A stretch of 64,000 nt of DNA from Datisca glomerata (lineage: Eukaryota; Streptophyta; Magnoliopsida; Cucurbitales; Datiscaceae). Every line of letters starts with the position of its first letter. Positions within the stretch are counted from its first letter, which is position 1. Positions 34,501 through 44,254 of this stretch are shown here, piece by piece. The stretch lies in NCBI GenBank assembly GCA_003255025.1, contig QANY01007224.1, forward strand, positions 186,001 through 250,000, read 5' to 3'. The notes under the pieces are model-generated. The model was not told the DNA's origin. It saw nothing but the letters and a program-made list of their open reading frames with translations, and made no database searches. The position numbers and the translations under genes were made by a program.

Positions 34501-36303
34501 TGTGTATCTATTTGAACAGACCAAATTGGTTGGATCTGGGGAATCTGAATGGCCAATCGGATCTGATCATAGCTTCGAGTAGTGCGGCTGAGGTATATAT
34601 ATAACCCCACTAAATATCTTAATGGCCTGTCTTTGACTGTAGGGACCGGGAGTTTTCCAAATGCAACAGTCACTGGAGTACCTGCTAATTCCAGCACCTC
34701 GCCTTTTGTTTCAATTGCTAGTGGTGGATCAACTAATGCTTTTGATGAAATATTGAAAGCAACACCACCAGCGTTGCTAGCATTTCTTGCAAACTTGCCT
34801 GCTGTTGATGGTAATATTTCATTTCTTCTGGGAATATAATGTAAGCTTCCCGTTTAAATGATTTCTATATACTTAATCAAAATGTTATAAACAGCTTAAC
34901 TTGCCATCCTTGAAAAAGCAAATCATTGCAAATATGACAGGATGTTACCTTGTTGCTACATCTAGCCGCATTTAATTTTGAAACGGTCCTGTAATTTTGA
35001 AAATTTTATATTATCCATAGTGAGAGACTTAAAAGAAAAATTAATATTGACATTGTAGAGTGACTTGTTTCAGAAGAGTCACTTTGTTGGATACATACAG
35101 TCTTGCTTTTAGAATTCAACTTTTCTTGTCCCAGTTTTCTAGCTATTGGTCTTTGCATATTGGATTTGAAGAATATATGAGGCGATTCTGATTCTGAAGG
35201 TCTTGACAATCCAGATAACTGAAGGTTGCCTGCTTTTAAATATTTCAGGCCCAATCCCAGATGTGGATGTTGTACTATCAATTTGTTTGCAGAGTGACAT
35301 ACCAACAGTGCAGTCTGGAAAACCGGAGAGTGCAGCAGCGCAAGGATCTGTAGGTCCTGCCCCTAGCACAAGTGACATTTCTGGTTCAAGCAAGTCCCTT
35401 GCTCTCACAAATTCCTCGTTTAAGACTGCTAGGGACAGACAATCTGCTAAAAGAAAAGATCTGGACAGTAAGTATCCCTTAATTTCTGCTGAAAAATACT
35501 GGAAAAAAATCTTCTGCTAAAAATACGTAGATTTACTTGTCCAAGTCATGTCTAACAAGATTCCATATATTGAAGAACCAAACTCAATTCTTTATGTTTT
35601 GGCGATGATAGTCAGAGGTAGCATGAATCGAATATTGGCTTATTTTGATTAAAATAATATCTACATACTCTATTGAGCTATCTTGTGCTTCTTGCTACCA
35701 GAGTTAGGATTCGTTGTCTTAGTTTTGTTGGTTTGAAAATTAGCATGAAGCTTACGGTAGGGTAACATTAGTTGAGAGCAATACTTAGGCTATGTTTGGT
35801 TCTTGGAAATAATAATAGGGAAATGAAAGGAAAATGTGAAGATCGCATCTCCATTGTTAGGAGTCTTCGGTAATATGCACGAGAAAATAGTTACTATATT
35901 ACAATTCCTTCCACTTTCTTTTGATTCCACTTACTTGTCCTCTCAGATTTCTTTCCTTCCTATTTTCCAAGATCCAAACATAGTCTCAAGGAAACACAAC
36001 AAAGGACATTGGCCTGTTCCGATAATCGAGTTTGGGAGGGTCAATTACAATCAAACATAAATAAAGTTGTCTTATTGATAAAGCTGTATAATATTCTAAA
36101 TTTATGGATTCGTAATAAATAGAGATTGGTTCTTGTTGATAGGGCAACGAGATGATGATACCATAACGATCCAAAGCCAGCCAATTCCGAGAGATGTTTT
36201 CAGGATGCGACAAATACAGAAAGCGCGAGTTACCTCCTCACAAACAGGATCAGCATCTTATGGAAGTGCACTCTCTGGAGATCTATCTGGTAGTACTGGT
36301 TGA
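16521..36303 (+). CDS. CSTF77: Cleavage stimulation factor subunit CSTF77 (Su(f)), 23 coding exons
   Basis: CstF-77 homologue, the HAT-repeat scaffold of the nuclear cleavage stimulation factor in mRNA 3'-end processing. Coding exons: 16521-16547, 16681-16761, 16859-16921, 18225-18334, 21793-21893, 23200-23261, 23350-23490, 23561-23689, 24742-24788, 25194-25257, 26197-26317, 26636-26694, 26771-26839, 27836-27976, 28277-28341, 29314-29410, 30569-30628, 31258-31410, 32384-32450, 33830-33931, 34643-34810, 35249-35467, 36143-36303. They total 2307 nt, or 768 residues, and every junction keeps frame. HAT helical repeats and the Suf region fill about residues 15-550 ([10 protein letters not shown] and [16 protein letters not shown] are typical). 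The C-terminal part holds [13 protein letters not shown] (about 626-638) and [15 protein letters not shown], the region that in animals contacts CstF-64/50, and ends SGDLSGSTG as in Arabidopsis. Donors after 23689 and 26694 are GC, not GT. No disabling change is seen. Confidence 0.93.
16951..17082. repeat. Dispersed repeat, copy 2, in CSTF77 intron
   Basis: Direct copy of 14685-14816 with few differences, lying in the intron between coding exons 3 and 4 of CSTF77. The two copies are about 2.27 kb apart and flank the promoter and the first coding exons. Confidence 0.7.
17820..18115 (+). mobile_element. LINE 3' remnant in CSTF77 intron
   Basis: Translation with stops gives [11 protein letters not shown], then [11 protein letters not shown] and [10 protein letters not shown], the C-terminal tail found after the zinc-binding domain in plant LINE ORF2. 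A second weak copy of the [17 protein letters not shown] phrase lies at about 17540-17610. Both are old and truncated. Confidence 0.5.
19398..20508. mobile_element. hAT-like element (1111 bp) in CSTF77 intron 4
   Basis: The ends are CAGTGTTTTAAAAAG and, read inward from the right, CAAGGTTTTAGAAGG. They are flanked by the 8-mers CTTCTCAC (19390-19397) and CTTCTCAT (20509-20516), a 7-of-8 target-site duplication as made by hAT transposases. Subterminal regions on both sides are dense in GAGGC, GCCTCA and TTACGCC words. The interior has no transposase, so the element is non-autonomous. Confidence 0.7.
21170..21605 (+). mobile_element. LINE 3' fragment with zinc-binding RT tail
   Basis: The frame at 21175-21603 reads [47 protein letters not shown] and [17 protein letters not shown] stretches. 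This is the zf-RVT domain (CxxC, HxxxxC) and C-terminal tail of plant LINE ORF2. It ends at a stop at 21601-21603. It lies in the intron immediately before CSTF77 coding exon 5 (21793) and is open for 142 codons, so the insertion is less decayed than other LINE pieces here. Confidence 0.8.
22432..22690 (-). pseudogene. ndhF: Nuclear-integrated plastid fragment of ndhF
   Basis: The minus-strand translation reads [34 protein letters not shown] and [26 protein letters not shown] through SFEFRDLF, which is a contiguous internal piece of chloroplast NADH dehydrogenase subunit 5 (ndhF). Substitutions relative to the conserved plastid sequence, such as ELFG where ELVG is usual and FCFTQP where FWFTRP is usual, show an old insertion. 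Both ends are cut: similarity stops after RDLF and before FFNTS. It lies in the CSTF77 intron between 21893 and 23200 and has no start context. It could have come via mitochondrial DNA. Confidence 0.82.
24013..24198. repeat. Tandem duplication, about 92 bp x 2, in CSTF77 intron
   Basis: Two adjacent copies start GGTGAGATAAAACGAGGC and share GGGCAGACCAAATGAGTAAT; they differ at only a few positions (AATCG/AATTG, AAAAGACATT/AAAGGACACT). The intron is 23690-24741. A recent local duplication. Confidence 0.85.
27977..27998. repeat. (CT)n microsatellite at a CSTF77 donor
   Basis: The donor after coding exon 14 is followed at once by about ten CT units (AAG|GTCTCTCTCT). The pyrimidine tract begins in the donor itself. 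Confidence 0.75.
29020..29115 (+). mobile_element. tRNA-derived SINE-like remnant in CSTF77 intron
   Basis: TGGTCAAGTTGG (29032-29043) fits a pol III A box and GGGTCGAATCC (29076-29086) a B box, with a 32-bp gap typical of a tRNA-like SINE head. A functional tRNA is unlikely because no cloverleaf with paired acceptor arm is evident. No clear 3' end or duplication was found. Confidence 0.45.
33576..33627. other. Assembly gap in a poly(A)/poly(C) tract
   Basis: Thirteen Ns (33593-33605) are bounded by CCCCAAAA runs on both sides, so the gap is a failure to resolve a homopolymer. It lies in a CSTF77 intron (32451-33829) and does not touch an exon. Confidence 0.95.
35788..35985. mobile_element. 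MITE-like inverted-repeat element in CSTF77 intron
   Basis: GGCTATGTTTGGTTCTTGGA at the left is mirrored by TTTTCCAAGATCCAAACATA near 35965-35985. The ends are about 25 bp of imperfect inverted repeat around a non-coding core. No convincing target-site duplication is seen, so the superfamily is open (hAT or PIF/Harbinger). Confidence 0.5.
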
Positions 36304-39300
36304 AAGCACATTAAGGATTTTTCTTCTTTAGTCCTTTCTATTATTTTAATTTTTCTTAAGGTGGATAGTGTATTCTATGTTTCATTTCCAAGAACAAAAA
36401 AAAATTCTTGTTAAATTTAGTTCCATGAATAAAATAGTTTAGCATTAGTTGCTTGAGAAATTTGTTTAATATGAGAAATTTGCTTGTTGAAGTTATAATT
36501 TGTCTCTTAAATCAGATTAAGTGCATGCGGAGACGATGTATAATAGCTTAAACGGCTGTGAGCGTTTGACCAGTTGTTGAGAGTGTTATTTGAAAGAGAT
36601 TCTAGGCTGGTTAACTTAAATTTTAAGTTTTAAGTGATTATGTGGTGTGTCATTCATTTATAATTTAATTTGATGAATAATTTTAATGAGTCATATAACA
36701 TTAATTTATGAATGAATGAGACATTAATTGATCATTTAAAATATAATTTTTAATTTGGCCCGTCTAAATTAATTCTAATTCAAAATATAAATAGCATTGT
36801 AAGCATCTTGAAATTAATCTTGAAATTAATTTATGATCGCGAGGACTATTAGTTTTTTCGGACATAATTTTAACTTGTGCTATTTTTGAGCACTAAGTTG
36901 TACTCATTCCCACTCAAATAGGTATCAGAAGTGCAAGTGCCTCTCTCTAAGAGGAAAAAGGAAACCTACATCTATCTTTTTACACATCACGACTTCTTGA
37001 ACAATAATTCCTAGACTTAAGATTGTAATGAGATAAGTTGAGTTGATGTAGTTGGTTAAGTTCTCACATTTATACCTTAAAATTTGTTAATTCGAGTTAT
37101 ATCTTCGTATTTTTCTTTAAATTTATAACGTTGACTTTGATAATAAAATTTATAATAAGGTTCATGCTTATTTATTATGTCTGAGTTAGAACTCTTTTTT
37201 ATCCCCTAATAAGGTTAGAGTGGTATTAATGCAACAATTCATAAGTTATGAATATAAGTACACTTTTAAAAGGTCTAGGTTAAAGTGTGCTCATCTAATT
37301 TGTCATTCTATAAGTTTGTTTTAGAAAATCAAATTATGTATCCTTAGAAATTTAAGTTAGTTTTAGAAAAATCAAATTATATATCCTTAGAAATTTTAGT
37401 TAGTTTAGAAAATCAAATTAATTAATGAAACTAATTTGACATAATTAGAAATTTAAGTTTGTATCTAGCAATATTGATAGTTGTATTCATTGTTTAACTC
37501 AAATAAAATGTCTAGTAACGGTTACGCAACATTTTTGAACTCAAATAAACTGAAAAAGTTATTTTTGAGTCACTCATTGAATTCTAAGTTGAATGACCAA
37601 TTGAACTATTTATTTTTTGCCACCACATACATGACACTACTTAATCGCAACACAACTCAACACAAAATCACTTCTCTGTAACACTACTTAACCGCAAAAC
37701 TTATCGATTAAGACTTGTAAATATTCTTCACCATACTCTCAATAAGATCGAAGGAAAAATCGTTGGGTTGTGAAGAAAGGGAATTTGATCTCGTTTTTGG
37801 ATTTATATTTGTTCAACTTAATATCAATTGTAATAGTTTTTTATGCTAAGTAATTAAGTTACTTAGCAAACTAAATATGTTACGTAAACAAGGTGTTTAC
37901 TTGTAAATAAGTTGATGATGGTACAATCCATCACTTGATCTTAAGTCATGTGGAATTCACTTGATCCTCTCTCGTGTGAAATCAAGAAAGACGAATATTA
38001 TATTAGCAAAACAATATAATTTATATTAAAGTTTCAATCACTAATGATAAGAGAGCTTTTTAAAAAAAAAAATTAAATTTAGTCGAAATTATGTTATATC
38101 ACAGATCTATGTGTTAAAAGTTGATTGGTTCACATTGATTGTACAAAAAACGATAATCAATCCGTTCTTATCACATAAACTTATAATACAACTTAAGTTT
38201 AACGATGTATGTTTTTTTTTTTACCAAAAAACGATCAATTTTACATCCATGATAATTGTGCCCAATTCTCATTAAGAAATATGAATCTTCCTAAACCGGA
38301 CTGAACCGAAACAACCGAGCTAATTGCACTCTTGCAGACCAAATATTTCTAAATATTCAGTTGACCCCTTAGACTTGCAGTTTTTCAGTTTAGTCCAGAC
38401 AATTCCTAAAATTCCAAACGTACCCAATATTTTCAGAAATTTAAACTTTAATCTAATCCAAACAGATTTTGGAGGGTGGAAAAAAACTGCCGTTCACTCG
38501 TTCCTGTTGATATCGCTACTCTCTAGCTAACTGGTGGCCTGGTCGTATTTCGGGAGAAATTTTTTCCGTGGACGATGGGTTGAGATTGAATCTGCGAGAG
38601 AAGAGCACATTTTCTTTTTCATTTCACGTACGTGATTTCTTCAAACAATCAGAAAGTTTTGCATTGTAAGCAACGAATTATTCCTTCATTCGTCATCGTC
38701 TCATCATTGTCGCAATCGCCATTTTCATTTCGTTTTGGTGTGCTCCGATGATTTCTTTACATCCTTTCATTCACAGATTTTCTTTAATTGTTTGTTGAAT
38801 TCTAGGAGCACGTACACCTTGTTCTTGATACCAATTCCTAAGTTAGTTTGTTTTTGTGTTATTGTTAAGGGTGACGACTGAAGTAAGTTGATCTAATGTC
38901 TGTATCTTTTCACTAATTTACAGAGAATATCATTCATTGAAGCCATCGCGTGATTGAAGAAAAATTATATAATCTCTCTCTCTCTCTCTCATGTATCCAC
39001 GATTTTGTAATTCATTTGATCAGCTGTATTTTCCCCCATGACTATGGTGTGTTTAATAATAAAACTCGATGGAAGCTGGAATACTCCATCGTCGTAGGTC
39101 CTTGTTCATATGTCCATTACCTAAGTGGAGATATGGAGATACGTATATGCATGAAGTTTATTATTATAGCTCAAATACATGAAGATAAGGATGGAATCTG
39201 GGAGTGAGGAAGGAAGATATAAGCTCTGAAATGGTACTGATTGAGGAAATATTGGCATGTGTGAGATAAATTTAATATAAAACAGGATTATAGGTTTTCT

Positions 39301-39434
39301 TTCTTTTGTCCTCCATAAACCGTTTGAGCTTATCTTACGTGCTATTATTTAAGTTCTCAAATTACAATTCGTCTGTGGCGATTAATTCACCTAATCTTTC
39401 TTTCAGCTTGCGCTTTCTTCACCGCGTTTTAAAG
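36304..39434. other. Intergenic region CSTF77 to Sec14-like gene
   Basis: The left end is the CSTF77 3' UTR. The middle (36500-38300) is AT-rich and contains decayed repeats, including a roughly 60-bp tandem repeat at 37320-37440 and a tRNA-like stretch near 37035-37085 with weak A- and B-box words. The right end, from about 38540, is probably the 5' UTR and promoter of the plus-strand Sec14-like gene, with a (CT)n run at 38973-38989. No other gene is supported. Confidence 0.5.
37320..37445. repeat. Tandem repeat, about 60 bp x 2-3
   Basis: The phrase TTAGAAAATCAAATTA, then TGTATCCTTAGAAATTTAAG or TATATCCTTAGAAATTTTAG, recurs two to three times. Old, AT-rich, non-coding. Confidence 0.55.
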
Positions 39435-41549
39435 ATGTCTTCTAAAAGGTTTCGGGAAAGCGCAGCAGAGCAATCTTTGACTCAAGAAGAGCAAGAGACG
39501 AAGGTGAATTCTCAAACAATGTGACTGTTACATTTTCATATACTGCCTGTTTTACTGACGAATTATATGTACTTATTGTTGTCTAAATATCAAAGCTTCA
39601 AGTATAGTGAGGTTTAAATCAAGTTGATATGAACAGATATTAAACCATGAGATGTTCGATTCAAACTGTATGAACTTACTATATGTATAGTATAGCTATA
39701 TATGTGAAATAGTTTATTCGTCTTTCTCAGATAAATGAAATCAGGAAGATGATTGGTCCGATTGCTGATAAACTTCCTGTGCTATGTTCGAATGTTTCAC
39801 TTTTGAGATACCTTAGAGCACGGAGTTGGAATACAAAGAAGGCTGCGAAGATGTTGAAAGAAACCTTGAAATGGAGGCTTGAACACAAGCCGGAGGAGAT
39901 AAGTTGGGTACGCAATTGTGCAATTTCTTCTATTTGGACCACAACATTAACTATTATTCTTTGAAGATGCGTTTAAGCTTTTTATTAGTTAAGTTCGGTA
40001 GTTTGGTTTATAACTCATGTGCATACCACTCCCAGCTTTAAAAGGTTAGATAAGCCACATTGCAACCTCCGTATGTTCTCGTTTCTCAGTGAAATGTGTA
40101 TTTTCAGGAAGATGTTGCTCAAGAAGCTGAATCGGGAAAGATATATAGAGCTAGTTACTGTGACAAATTTGGAAGGACTGTTCTAATAATGAGACCTGGT
40201 TGCCAGGTATTTCAAGTAGTCTGGACAATAATCCTTTATGGACTTGGTACAAAAGTTATGCTATATTCTCCTTGATTTTTTAAATTCCGTTCACCGTGTC
40301 AGAATACAATCTCAGCAGCTGGACAGATCAGATATTTGATTTATTGCATGGAGAATGCCATATGGAATTTAAATGGAACTGAAGAGCATATGGTGTGGCT
40401 AATTGATTTTCATGGATGGAATACGTCAAGCATATCAATGAAGGTTACTCGGGAAACAGCTCACATCTTGCAGAACCATTATCCTGAGAGATTAGGCCTT
40501 GCTATTCTCTACGACCCACCAAAAGTATTCGAATCCTTTTGGACGGTATGTTGCCTATCACGTACATTTATCTTATGTTAATGTCTTAGTATTTGTAGCT
40601 GCAAGGAGACAAATATTACAATTACCTTTGAGGAAGAATTTTTTTTTAAGTTACTGCTTAAAGAGAGCAGAGTTGCAGCACTGAAAGATGAGTTACATTT
40701 CTGATGCATTGATAGGAATATTAAGTTGACCATTGAGTATGTGCTATATTTGATTTTATTTACTACTTTTCTACTTTGAACTATAAATAAAAGGTAATGC
40801 AAAGACAAATATAAAAATGAAAGTCTTGTAGCTTTTCGTTCTTGTTCTATTTCTTTTGACAATTTTCTATTAGGAATTTTGGCTTTTGTCCAAGGAAATT
40901 ACTAGCACAATAGAGCGAATTAATAGAAAAACTCTCCGTTGGTCCTTTTTGTACAAAAACAACTTAAAATCTTTGGATACACAAGGACACAAGCTTTTCC
41001 AAAAACTATTTTTTAGTGTTATTGAATCAAGTAACGCCCGGACGTAAAGAAATGTCTGGACATCTCCGTCTGAGTCTCTCTCTCTCTGATTCTCTCTCTA
41101 ATATATTTACTATGCAAATTTTAATAAAAACTTTCATTTTAATGCAGATGGTAAAACCATTTCTTGAGCCCAAAACATTTAAGAAAGTGAAGTTTGTCTA
41201 CTCTGCAAACCTCCAGAGTCAGAAGATACTGGAAGAGGTATTCGACATGGACAAGTTAGAAGTTGCATTTGGTGGAAGAAACGTGGTCGGGTTTGACTAT
41301 GAAGCCTATGCGCAAAGTATGAAGGAAGATGACAGGAAAATGTCTGAGTTCATAGACTATGGCTGTTCATCACCAACTTATCAACCGTCTATCATGTCAG
41401 AGTCACAGGTCTCTGACTCATTGGCTTCAGATATTGATGAGTTAGATAAAGGAGATTGTTCATCTGGTGATGAAGCAGCTGCTTCAAACTTGGGTCTTGT
41501 TGATGAGAAAATACTAGGCCAGTCTCCTTCAGAAAAAAACAAGTGTTGA
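39435..41549 (+). CDS. Sec14/CRAL-TRIO lipid-transfer protein, 5 exons
   Basis: Exons 39435-39503, 39731-39907, 40108-40206, 40303-40545 and 41148-41549 join in phase 0 at every GT-AG junction (990 nt, 329 residues). Residues about 25-80 are the CRAL-TRIO N-domain (SLLRYLRARSWNTKKAAKMLKETLKWR). Residues about 90-245 form the lipid-binding lobe, with YCDKFGRTVLIMRPG, HMVWLIDFHGWN, ETAHILQNHYPERLGLAILYDPP and MVKPFLEPKTFKKVKFVY. Such proteins exchange phosphatidylinositol and phosphatidylcholine between membranes in yeast; the plant single-domain subgroup (like At1g75170, from memory) has no settled role. The tail (250-329) is acidic and Ser-rich, without a GOLD or nodulin domain. The ATG at 39435 is chosen because upstream in-frame starts lie in leader-like sequence. 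Confidence 0.9.
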
Positions 41550-44254
41550 TGCTGGCATGATCGCTGAGGTTGGAGAGAGTTCTCGGTAAGAGAGGATTTT
41601 TTTTGGAAATTTTTCTGAAACCCCTATAGTTTTGCTTAAATGATATGATATTATTCTAATTTGAAAAATAAATAACACAGATCTCCCTTTATTTTATGTT
41701 TCATTGACATTAAATGAGTATCGTTTAAATAACATATAATAATAAAACTAACCCTTATTTTATTCTGGATTTTAAAAATGTTGAAATCATTTTCTTTTAA
41801 TATTTAAATCAGATTCATCTAAACCCGAAACAACCCAGGTCAGTTTATGTTTCGGGTTAGAAAAATGATTAAATCAGATTGCTTAAACTAACAAATTTTT
41901 AACATAATGAACTTATTTATCATTTTCAAAAAATGTTAGTGTCTTTGTCATGTGGACAAACAACAAAGGGCATGAGAGAATTTTTTTTCTAATGCAAATT
42001 GCATAGTATTTTTCTTTCTGATTCTCAAAATTTTGAGATTTTCTTTTATAGTTTGCAGACTATGGGACTGTTAATCGACCAGCTTTATAGTTTTACTGAG
42101 TTCAAATAAAAGTTCAGGTACTACAGTAATGTATTTCTTCAGTTTGCATAGGAGGGGACGTCTGCACAGGGGGGAATATGCAAAGAGAAGCCTCTTTTTT
42201 CTTTAATCTAATTTGACCGAAAAGAATTCTTTTTCTTCTTTTTCTTTTCATTACTTCTATTATTAATTCTTTTATATTCTTTTATATTAAAAAGCATTTT
42301 ATTATTAAAATGCAGCATTAGTTTTAAGACGTTTTACTATTTGTCTCAAAACACAACCGATGTCCTTCAACGCGGTGGATTTGGTAAACTCTGTACATTC
42401 TAAATACAAAAGAAAAAAAACTATTATATTAGTCTTTAATGTCTACATAAAGGCCAAACGATATGTCAAGTAAATGGTTAAGAATATCAGTTATGTTGGT
42501 TCTCTTGACATCACCAAGTCATCTTTGACTAGATGTCGGGAACCATCACCCACACCCAAGAGATTGTAGATTCAAGTATCCCGATTCTCAATTCACTCTA
42601 GAATTTGTAACTTTGTCAATATATATAAAAGTAACATTATTCATCAAATTTTCCAAATCCAGCGGACGAAAATGAATAACTACACATTCAGATGTTACGG
42701 TAAGGATAAAAGTAATGATCATGAGAATCATTCCTAACTGACTAATAACTCTAGCAGTTTTTACACCTTCAGACTCTGATATAATCCAGATAGGAAGACC
42801 AACATGCTTACAGTAAGGTTTATGGCCTTTAGGGGAAGTTGCTGCTTTGGCATTAACTAGTATTCTTCACTTCTGAACTCATACAACACATTTTTTTTTG
42901 TCAAAGACTCATACAACACATATGACTTGAGGGTTCCTGTTGATGAATTTGAACAGATTTTTCTGCTGAAATTACTTCACAAAAATAAATTAATACAGAA
43001 GCACCTGTCATTGATATTGAAGGTCAGAATGGTAATTGCATAAAAGGACTACATCTACACAAAAGGTACATTACTCCTTACCAAGATTTTGTAGACCATG
43101 CTCATCATCCGGGATTGTAGAGAGAGATAAATATATCCATGGATTCGCTGATTATCCTAATATGACGTGTGGATTTTGGTTGGGGAGGTCAAGAAGAAAG
43201 TGAAGATTAGGAAAACAAATGAGCCTACTGCTTTTGCTTCTTCTGAACTGGCCCTGATGAGGTCTCAACCTGCCAGACATAATTGCAAGGCTAAATGCGA
43301 GACCAAATGTAGGCCGAGGAAAGAGACTATTAAGAACATATTTCGCGAAGTTTCTAGTCGAAAAAAAACATATTTCCTTGTGTGGCGTATTTTTATGAGA
43401 ATGTGAGCCTCATGCAAAATGGTAGTATTGTTACATACCGAGTAGAAAAATTAAAAATATTCCTCCAATAGTATAATGTCAATATAAAAAATATTGTTAT
43501 GTTTTCTACACACTGTTTTGTATCTAAGAATAAGATGAATACTAAATAACTTGCATGATATAATAATATTAATAGATGTGATATGATTCTATACATATTC
43601 TCAGTTTGTTATCTATATTTTCTAATGCGATATAGTATCATATGAAAATAATTAGTCAAAAAAGTTACCCCAACTATCTAAAAGATGGTATCAGTATGAG
43701 GATCTATAGAGTATACACAATCTTTAAAATGACTTTTATAAGTAGTAAATCAAATAAGTTTTATTAGCATATGTTATATGCTCAAGATATGGTGCAACTC
43801 GCAAGTCACAATATGTAATGTAATTGTAACACTCATAGAACCAGTAGAGTTTTTTTTGGGTAAGTAAGAATTATATTAGAAAAAACCCCGAGATAGGGCA
43901 GATACAACCTAAGAAACAGACTAAATACACAAAAAAGGAGGCTATTCACCCAGCTTTTCTCAAAAACCAACATGGAACCAGTAGAGTTATACTGGAAACT
44001 CAGACATAAATTTTTTTAACATTCTAAAACCTATGTATCCAAGGAACCACAAAATCCCGCACTTTCAAAATCTGACTTGGGGATAAACCAAAAACCTACC
44101 TTCCCAGATATCTCATTCCAACAACCCCCACATCACAAGATGTGAAACAGATGTCTCGGATTTAGAGTGATAATATATTCCATAAAATCATGCATTCACA
44201 AACCAAACTAACAGTAACTCTTAAAATAGATCTGCTTTATCTAAAAGAAGAGGT
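41550..44254. other. Intergenic region Sec14-like to COMM-domain gene
   Basis: The two genes converge here, so both 3' UTRs lie in this interval. A 79-codon open frame at 43167-43406 has no recognised family. A short LINE insertion with target-site duplication lies at 43852-43974. A 16-bp word GACTCATACAACACAT occurs twice near 42865-42925. The remainder is AT-rich with no supported gene. Confidence 0.5.
43852..43974 (-). mobile_element. 5'-truncated LINE insertion, 123 bp, with 14-bp duplication
   Basis: The insert begins with a T run on the plus strand (poly(A) of a minus-strand element). Both flanks carry the same 14-mer GAACCAGTAGAGTT (43838-43851 and 43975-43988). Read on the minus strand it has the usual LINE 3' UTR tail, with no coding sequence. 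This is target-primed reverse transcription with extreme 5' truncation. Confidence 0.8.

Noticed and set aside
35720..36060. Coding use of the 74-codon frame at 35836-36060
   Set aside because: It lies in an intron of CSTF77 overlapping the MITE; the conserved protein joins 35467 to 36143 in frame.
43167..43406. 79-codon Lys/Arg-rich frame
   Set aside because: No recognised domain and no sign of splicing; left as intergenic.
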